DNA of 64,000 nt, taken from contig DELY01000048.1 in NCBI GenBank assembly GCA_002354655.1, positions 1 to 64,000 of the forward strand. Reading direction: 5' to 3'. A model generated the notes under the pieces. It worked only from the letters and a program-made list of their open reading frames with translations. It had not been told where the DNA came from and did not search any database. This DNA comes from Pseudomonas sp. UBA2684 (GTDB lineage: Bacteria > Pseudomonadota > Gammaproteobacteria > Pseudomonadales > Pseudomonadaceae). Positions 58,501 to 64,000 of the stretch are shown here, in pieces; position 1 is the first letter of the stretch, and every line of letters begins with the position of its first letter. A program made the position numbers and the translations under genes.

Positions 58501-60096
58501 ATGTCAGCTTATCAAAACGACATCAAAGCCGTTGCCGCCCTTAAAGCCGCCGCTGGTAGCAGCTGGAGCGCGATTGACCCGGAGTCCGTGGCCCGCATGC
58601 GCGCCCAGAACCGCTTCAAAACCGGTCTGGAAATCGCTCAGTACACTGCCGACATCATGCGCAAAGACATGGCCGAGTACGATGCCGACTCCTCCGTCTA
58701 CACCCAGTCGCTGGGTTGCTGGCATGGTTTCATCGGGCAGCAGAAGCTGATCTCGATCAAGAAGCACCTGAAGACCACCAACAAGCGCTACCTCTACCTG
58801 TCGGGCTGGATGGTCGCTGCTCTGCGTTCGGATTTCGGTCCGCTGCCGGATCAGTCCATGCACGAGAAAACTTCGGTTTCCGGCCTGATCGAAGAGTTGT
58901 ACACCTTCCTGCGCCAGGCCGACGCCCGCGAACTGGACCTGCTGTTCACCGCTCTGGACGCCGCCCGCGCCGCTGACGACAACGCCAAAGCTGCCGAGAT
59001 CCAGAACCAGATCGACAACTACGAAACTCACGTAGTACCGATCATCGCCGACATCGACGCTGGCTTCGGTAACCCGGAAGCCACCTACCTGCTGGCTAAG
59101 AAGATGATCGAAGCGGGTGCGTGCTGCATCCAGATCGAAAACCAGGTGTCCGACGAGAAGCAGTGCGGCCACCAGGACGGTAAAGTGACCGTTCCTCACG
59201 CCGACTTCCTGGCGAAGATCAACGCGGTTCGCTACGCATTCCTCGAGCTGGGCATCGACAACGGCGTGATCGTTGCGCGTACCGACTCCCTGGGTGCCGG
59301 CCTGACCAAGCAGATCGCTGTGACCAACACCCCGGGCGACCTGGGCGACCAGTACAACTCCTTCCTCGATTGCGAAGAAGTTTCCGCTGCCGACCTGAAC
59401 AACGGCGACGTGGTTCTGAACCGTGGTGGCAAGCTGCTGCGTCCCAAGCGTCTGCCGTCCAACCTGTTCCAGTTCCGTGCTGGCACCGGTGAAGCGCGCT
59501 GCGTACTGGACAGCATCACTTCGCTGCAGAACGGCGCTGACATGCTGTGGATCGAAACCGAGAAGCCGCACGTCGGCCAGATCGCCGAAATGGTTAACGA
59601 AATCCGTAAAACCATCCCGAACGCCAAGCTGGTTTACAACAACAGCCCGTCGTTCAACTGGACCCTGAACTTCCGTCAGCAGGTATTCGATGCTTTCGCT
59701 GCTGAGGGTAAGGACGTTTCCGCCTACGACCGCACCAAGCTGATGAGCGTCGACTACGACGAAACCGAGCTGGCTCAGGTTGCCGACGAGAAGATCCGTA
59801 CCTTCCAACGCGACGGTTCCGCTCAGGCGGGTATCTTCCACCACCTGATCACTCTGCCGACCTACCACACCGCCGCGCTGTCCACCGACAACCTGGCCAA
59901 AGGTTACTTCGCAGACCAGGGCATGCTGGCCTACGTGAAAGGCGTTCAGCGTCAGGAGATCCGTCAGGGTATCGCCTGCGTCAAGCACCAGAACATGTCC
60001 GGTTCCGACATCGGCGACGCTCACAAAGAGTACTTCGCGGGTGAAGCGGCCCTGAAAGCCGGCGGCAAAGACAACACCATGAACCAGTTCAGCTAA
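58501..60096 (+). CDS. aceA: Isocitrate lyase
   Basis: A 531-residue enzyme of the longer isocitrate lyase subfamily typical of Pseudomonas. The catalytic cysteine lies in DEKQCGHQDGK near 219-229. It cleaves isocitrate into succinate and glyoxylate, the first step of the glyoxylate shunt, competing with icd and idh encoded upstream. The start at 58501 has AAGGA upstream; an in-frame start at 58441 is less likely. It is followed by a strong terminator. Confidence 0.96.
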   Translation: MSAYQNDIKAVAALKAAAGSSWSAIDPESVARMRAQNRFKTGLEIAQYTADIMRKDMAEYDADSSVYTQSLGCWHGFIGQQKLISIKKHLKTTNKRYLYLSGWMVAALRSDFGPLPDQSMHEKTSVSGLIEELYTFLRQADARELDLLFTALDAARAADDNAKAAEIQNQIDNYETHVVPIIADIDAGFGNPEATYLLAKKMIEAGACCIQIENQVSDEKQCGHQDGKVTVPHADFLAKINAVRYAFLELGIDNGVIVARTDSLGAGLTKQIAVTNTPGDLGDQYNSFLDCEEVSAADLNNGDVVLNRGGKLLRPKRLPSNLFQFRAGTGEARCVLDSITSLQNGADMLWIETEKPHVGQIAEMVNEIRKTIPNAKLVYNNSPSFNWTLNFRQQVFDAFAAEGKDVSAYDRTKLMSVDYDETELAQVADEKIRTFQRDGSAQAGIFHHLITLPTYHTAALSTDNLAKGYFADQGMLAYVKGVQRQEIRQGIACVKHQNMSGSDIGDAHKEYFAGEAALKAGGKDNTMNQFS

Positions 60097-60146
60097 GAAT
60101 CGGTTCACTCAACCGAGGCCACGATCAAGGTTGAGTGTGTTGAAAG

Positions 60147-60176
60147 AAACCCCAGCAGAAATGCTGGGGTTTTTTT
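60147..60176 (+). terminator. Rho-independent terminator after aceA
   Basis: AAACCCCAGCA (60147-60157) pairs with TGCTGGGGTTT (60162-60172), followed by more T residues. Confidence 0.92.
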
Positions 60177-60227
60177 ATGCCCGGCCATCCATGGTAGCCA
60201 CTCTTCTGGCCGTCGCTGGGTAACGTT

Positions 60228-60253
60228 AAAAATGCCTACCGGGCATTTTTTTG
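60228..60253 (+). terminator. Second terminator-like hairpin downstream of aceA
   Basis: AAAAATGCC (60228-60236) pairs with GGCATTTTT (60242-60250) and T residues continue. It lies only about 50 bases after the first terminator; no gene fits between them. Confidence 0.7.
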
Positions 60254-60364
60254 CCTGAAAATCGTCTTTCCTGGCATTTGTGCGCTACCGCACAGCCGCT
60301 GTCATACGTCCGTCGTTTTCCTTGGTTAGCGTCAAGTCCTGGTCGATTAACCCAAGGAGCCCGC

Positions 60365-62356
60365 ATGAGCACTAATGACAACCCTGTGCTGTTCGGCAAC
60401 GGTGATGAGTTGCCCAGCAACCACTCCAGCAACCCGCACATCAATGAGCTGATCAGCCGTCGCCAGGTCCTGGCTGGTGGCGCCGCACTGGGCGCGCTGG
60501 CATTCCTCGGCAGCGCCCTGCCCGGCACGGCCGAAGCCGCCGAGCCGGCCGCCAAAGGCCTGGCAGCGGGGCCGTTCAAGCGCCGCACAAAACTACCCTT
60601 TAGCCCTGTTGCCATCACCCGAGCAGACGCCATCACAGTCCCCGCGGGCTACCAGGCCCGCGCATTTATTCCATGGGGCACGCCCATCACCGGCGGCTAC
60701 CCGGCATACCTCGACGATGGCAGCAACAGCGCCCAGGACCAGGCCGAGCAGTTGGGCATGCATCACGATGGCATGCACTTCTTTCCGATCGACGCCCAAC
60801 GCGGTCATGGCCGCAAAAGCGACCACGGCCTGTTGGTGCTCAATCACGAATACGTCGATGTGCCGCTGCTGCACCCCAACGGCGCAACGGTGGTCGCCGG
60901 TAAACGCAGCAACGCCGAGGAAGTGCGCAAGGAAATCAATGCCCACGGGGTTTCCGTGGTGGAAATTCGCCGCGGCCTCGACGGTCAGTGGAGCGTCTTG
61001 CCCAGCGCCCGCAACCGCCGCGTCACTGGGGCCACGCCCATGCAGATCAGCGGGCCGGCACGAGGCCATGCGCTGCTGCACACCCGTTACAGCCCTGCGG
61101 GCATCGCCACCCGCGGCACCCTAAACAACTGCGCAAACGGTTTTACGCCCTGGGGCACCTATCTGACGTGCGAAGAAAACTGGGCCGGCTACTTTGCCAC
61201 CCGTGACAGCGACCTGCCGCGTGAACTGAGCCGTTACGGTCTGCGCAGCAGCAGTCGCTACGGCTGGGAAACCTTGCCGGGCGACGAGTTCGAACGTTTC
61301 GATGCCACACGCAAGTCGCCGGCGGCCCGCGACGACTACCGCAACGAACCCAACCACTTCGGCTGGATCGTCGAAATCGATCCGTTCGCCCCCGAGTCCG
61401 TGCCAATCAAACGCACCGCGCTCGGCCGCTTCGCCCATGAAGGCCTGGTGTTCGCCCCCGTCAAAGCCGGTCGACCAGTGGTGTGCTACTCCGGCGACGA
61501 TTCGCAGAATGAATACATCTACAAGTACGTCAGCCGCGACCACTACCGTCCCGGCCGCAGCAACGGCAGCCTGCTGGATGAAGGCACGCTGTACGTCGCC
61601 CGCTTCAACGCCAGCGGCCAAGGCGAGTGGTTGGCCCTGGATGTTCACGACAAGGCTTTTCAGCGTGCCTGTAGCGCCGCTGGCGTCAGCTTCGCCGACC
61701 AGGGCGAAGTGCTGATCAACACCCGCCTGGCGGCGGACATCGCCGGTGCCACCAAGATGGATCGCCCGGAATGGGGCGCGGTCAACCCGGACAACGGCGA
61801 GGTGTATTTCACCCTGACCAACAACAGTTCGAGAAGCGTGCCGGACGCCGCCAACCCGCGTCCGGCCAACGCCTTCGGTCATATTGTTCGCTGGCGCGAG
61901 CTGAGCAAGAATTATGGCGGCCGCCGCTTTGCCTGGAGCCTGTTTATGCTGGCCGGCCCGGAAACCGACAGCGTCGGCCCGAACGGCCAACCGCTGAATG
62001 CCGACAACCGCCTGGCCAGCCCGGACGGCCTGTGGTTCGACGAGGAAGGTCGGTTGTGGATTCAAACCGACATGAGCGGCAGCCAGTTGGCCAGCGGCCC
62101 GTTCGGCAACAACCAGATGCTGGTTGCCGACCCGCGAAGCGGCGAACTGAAGCGTTTCCTGGTCGGGCCACAAGGCGCTGAGGTGACCGGCATCACCGCG
62201 ACGCCGGATTTTCGCACGCTGTTCGTCAACATCCAGCACCCGGGCGAAGGCTCGACGCCAAGCAACCTGCTCAGCGCCTGGCCGGATGGTCCGGGCAAAC
62301 GCCCGCGCTCGGCGACCGTCATCATCACCCGCGAAGACGGCAAACGCTTGCTGTAA
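60365..62356 (+). CDS. PhoX-family alkaline phosphatase, Tat-exported
   Basis: A 663-residue protein of the PhoX/DUF839 family. An unusually long N-terminal region ends in a twin-arginine signal (SRRQVLAGGAALGALAFLGS near 35-54, cleaved near AEA). The mature part shows NCANGFTPWGTYLTCEENW and FAHEGLVFAP, typical of PhoX calcium/iron-dependent phosphatases. It probably releases phosphate from organic esters in the periplasm. The ATG at 60365 has AAGGAG upstream. No Pho box was identified. Confidence 0.9.
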   Translation: MSTNDNPVLFGNGDELPSNHSSNPHINELISRRQVLAGGAALGALAFLGSALPGTAEAAEPAAKGLAAGPFKRRTKLPFSPVAITRADAITVPAGYQARAFIPWGTPITGGYPAYLDDGSNSAQDQAEQLGMHHDGMHFFPIDAQRGHGRKSDHGLLVLNHEYVDVPLLHPNGATVVAGKRSNAEEVRKEINAHGVSVVEIRRGLDGQWSVLPSARNRRVTGATPMQISGPARGHALLHTRYSPAGIATRGTLNNCANGFTPWGTYLTCEENWAGYFATRDSDLPRELSRYGLRSSSRYGWETLPGDEFERFDATRKSPAARDDYRNEPNHFGWIVEIDPFAPESVPIKRTALGRFAHEGLVFAPVKAGRPVVCYSGDDSQNEYIYKYVSRDHYRPGRSNGSLLDEGTLYVARFNASGQGEWLALDVHDKAFQRACSAAGVSFADQGEVLINTRLAADIAGATKMDRPEWGAVNPDNGEVYFTLTNNSSRSVPDAANPRPANAFGHIVRWRELSKNYGGRRFAWSLFMLAGPETDSVGPNGQPLNADNRLASPDGLWFDEEGRLWIQTDMSGSQLASGPFGNNQMLVADPRSGELKRFLVGPQGAEVTGITATPDFRTLFVNIQHPGEGSTPSNLLSAWPDGPGKRPRSATVIITREDGKRLL

Positions 62357-62381
62357 CCAATGGCAAGCAACGCGTAGCGAT

Positions 62382-62412
62382 AGTGACCGACCAAGCCTGG
62401 TCGGTCACTTTT
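62382..62412 (+). terminator. Rho-independent terminator after the PhoX gene
   Basis: AGTGACCGACCA (62382-62393) pairs perfectly with TGGTCGGTCACT (62398-62409), followed by TTT. Confidence 0.88.
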
Positions 62413-62460
62413 CCCTGTGACAGACTCCCGGCTTCTTCTGCCTCGTCACAGGTTTTGTCC

Positions 62461-62951
62461 ATGCCCAGCAACCGCTTGAGTCGCATCGTCGCGAAAATCC
62501 ATCGCCTACCGCCGTTCTGCACACGCCCGCGCTGTCGCTGTTGTTTGGTTCGCAGGTCAAGTTCGCTGGCACTGCCAGGGTGCGTGTGCACGCGTTGAGC
62601 CAGCAGCGGGCGGTGATGAGCCTGGCTAACACCCGCAAGGTACAGAACCACATCAAAGGTGTGCACGCCGCAGCCATGGCGCTGTTGGCTGAATCGGCAA
62701 GCGGCTTTCTGGTTGGCATGAATGTACCCGACGACAAACTGCCGCTGATCAAAAGCCTCAAGATCGATTACCTCAAGCGCGCCTCTGGCGGTCTGCGTGC
62801 CGAGGCAAGCCTGACGCCCGAGCAGATTCAAGCCATTCACACCCAAGAAAAAGGCGAAGTACTGGTTGCCGTGTGCGTCACCGACGAAGCCGGCAATCAG
62901 CCCATCCAGTGCGAAATGCTCTGGGCCTGGATCAGCAAGAAGCGCCCTTGA
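62461..62951 (+). pseudogene. DUF4442 (YiiD-C-like) hotdog thioesterase-type gene, frameshifted
   Basis: The protein is read in two frames. The ATG at 62461 opens MPSNRLSRIVAKIHRLPPF in one frame. The remainder, LHTPALSLLFGSQVKFAGTA and onward to the stop at 62951, continues in the next frame from about 62517. Insertion of one base near 62515-62518 (TTCTG read as TTCCTG) would restore a continuous protein of about 163 residues, normal for DUF4442 proteins. The second part alone could start at 62541 but would lack the conserved N-terminal helix. It is either a real inactivating deletion or a sequencing error. The function of the intact family is uncertain, possibly acyl-CoA thioesterase. Confidence 0.75.
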
Positions 62952-63418
62952 GTGCCGTCGTCTACGCTAAGACCGCGATGTAGGCACAGCGCGATGGTTT
63001 ATGCATGCCCACCCAAGAGACTGTCGGCAACAACCAACCGCACATGTGTATTGGTATCGAGGAGTAACTTTTGAGTGGCGCCGAACATTGATAATTGCGT
63101 CAACGAGTGACAACTAAGCGACATGCTCGCAGGGGATCAATAACAATCCCTTAAATGATAATAGTTCTTATAAAGATCGTTACTGGTGACACCGCAGTGT
63201 CGGCATGCGGCGCTTAAAGGCCTGCCCTACAAGGCTCTACTGCACATGCCGCAGCGAAACCTGGCTATAAAGTTAATTTTTTGATCTGAAAAATTTACTT
63301 ACACCTCAATACGGGCATAATATTGTGCAAATAGATTGCTGGACAATCAGTGGGTTGCCAGCGAACTCAAACTTTCAAACACGAGTGAACGCCGTTCCTT
63401 GTACCGAGGAGTTCCGGC
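62952..63418. other. Upstream region of the nuo operon
   Basis: This 467-base stretch has no supported gene and is markedly A+T-richer between 63120 and 63330 than its surroundings. It contains a good sigma-70-type promoter (63295-63323) and otherwise no recognised element. Confidence 0.55.
63295..63323 (+). promoter_or_regulatory. Predicted sigma-70 promoter of the nuo operon
   Basis: TTACTT (63295-63300) and TAATAT (63318-63323) are separated by 17 bases, about 95 bases upstream of nuoA. TTGAT at 63281-63285 resembles half of an Anr/FNR box, but the second half is poor. Confidence 0.55.
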
Positions 63419-63832
63419 ATGTCGGAAGCAACTACCGTTCTTTCCCATAACTGGGCGCTGGCCGTTTTCCTGCTTGGGGTCATTGGCCTCTGTGCATTCA
63501 TGCTGGGCGTTTCCAGCCTGCTGGGCAGCAAGGCGTGGGGCCGCAGCAAAAATGAGCCATTTGAATCCGGCATGCTCCCCACCGGCAGCGCCCGCCTGCG
63601 CCTGTCGGCAAAATTCTATTTGGTCGCGATGCTCTTCGTGATCTTCGACGTTGAAGCCCTCTTTCTCTTCGCCTGGGCTGTCTCTGTTCGCGAAAGCGGC
63701 TGGGCCGGTTTTATCGAAGCTACCATTTTTATAGCAATTCTGTTGGCAGGTCTTGTCTACCTTTGGCGTATCGGTGCGCTCGATTGGGCTCCCGAAGGAC
63801 GTCGTGAGCGACAGGCGAAGCTAAAACAATGA
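63419..63832 (+). CDS. nuoA: NADH-quinone oxidoreductase subunit A
   Basis: A 137-residue inner-membrane subunit of complex I with three transmembrane helices. The family motifs [20 protein letters not shown] (about 42-61) and [13 protein letters not shown] are present. It lies at the junction of the membrane and peripheral arms near the quinone site. GAGGA precedes the ATG. It is the first gene of the nuo operon. Confidence 0.97.
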   Translation: MSEATTVLSHNWALAVFLLGVIGLCAFMLGVSSLLGSKAWGRSKNEPFESGMLPTGSARLRLSAKFYLVAMLFVIFDVEALFLFAWAVSVRESGWAGFIEATIFIAILLAGLVYLWRIGALDWAPEGRRERQAKLKQ

Positions 63833-63842
63833 GGCTTTGGCG

Positions 63843-64000
63843 ATGCAATACAAACTTACTCGGGTCGACCCGGATGCGCCCAACGAGGAGTATCCGATTG
63901 GCCAGCGGGAGACCGTTTCAGACCCGCTGCTAGACGATCAGGTCCACAAAAACATCTACATGGGCAAGCTGGAAGACGTGCTGAACGGTGCGGTCAACTG
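63843..64000 (+). CDS. nuoB: NADH-quinone oxidoreductase subunit B (partial, cut by window end)
   Basis: The first 52 codons of nuoB are present: [20 protein letters not shown] at the start and [13 protein letters not shown] further on, matching the Pseudomonas NuoB N-terminus. The iron-sulfur (N2) cysteines lie beyond the edge. It starts ten bases after nuoA. Confidence 0.93.
   Translation, partial: MQYKLTRVDPDAPNEEYPIGQRETVSDPLLDDQVHKNIYMGKLEDVLNGAVN

Noticed and set aside
58504-60108. 534-codon open frame opposite aceA
   Set aside because: It has no family features and lies fully antisense to isocitrate lyase.

Overview
The window is chromosomal DNA from a gamma-proteobacterium of the genus Pseudomonas. 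The base composition is high in G+C. Most of the right three quarters follows the P. aeruginosa gene order: ugd-galU-VOC-gor; tRNA Gly/Cys/Leu-pgsA-uvrC-gacA; yccA-tusDCB-tusE-ybiB; cysG-serS-crcB-rarA-lolA-ftsK; trxB-aat-bpt-infA; clpA-clpS; cspD; icd/idh; nudJ-mnmA-hflD; purB; roxA; aceA; nuoA-nuoB. The species cannot be fixed from the sequence alone.

Region 1 (1-17600) is accessory and holds the most interesting content. It opens at what looks like the end of an IS21-type element (1 to about 71). It then carries a catabolic and uptake cluster: a DUF1185 protein, an alpha/beta hydrolase, two aldehyde dehydrogenases (one of succinate-semialdehyde dehydrogenase type), two near-identical FMN reductases, a carboxymuconolactone-decarboxylase-like protein, a GntR/FCD regulator, a zinc-ribbon Nudix hydrolase, a DUF1330 protein, an extra RibB with a degenerate RibA domain, a complete polyamine-type ABC importer, a luciferase-like (LLM) flavin monooxygenase, an isochorismatase-type hydrolase and an NCS1 permease. 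At least five promoter regions in this stretch carry the same palindrome (TATGGTATACCATA and close variants). This ties the separate transcription units into one regulon, most simply controlled by the GntR protein encoded inside it. The enzyme set resembles FMNH2-dependent ring-opening pathways for N-heterocycles (trigonelline Tgn, pyridine Pyr and pyrimidine Rut systems), with succinate semialdehyde as a plausible late intermediate. The substrate is not known.

Region 2 (17600-28100) holds an HD-GYP protein with a C-terminal zinc ribbon, a VOC protein, a TRIC-type membrane protein, glutathione reductase, the UDP-glucose genes galU and ugd, three tRNAs, pgsA, uvrC, the global regulator gacA (TTG start) and tRNA-Ser.

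Region 3 (28100-57990) is core housekeeping: tRNA sulfur relay (tus), siroheme synthesis, serine charging, fluoride export, replication-fork maintenance, lipoprotein carrier, chromosome translocation, thioredoxin reduction, N-end-rule protein degradation (aat, bpt, clpS, clpA), two isocitrate dehydrogenases transcribed divergently, tRNA 2-thiolation, purine synthesis and ribosomal protein hydroxylation.

Region 4 (57990-64000) holds isocitrate lyase with a 513-base leader, a Tat-exported PhoX-type phosphatase, a thioesterase-like gene broken by a one-base frameshift, and the start of the complex I operon (nuoA and the beginning of nuoB, cut by the window edge).
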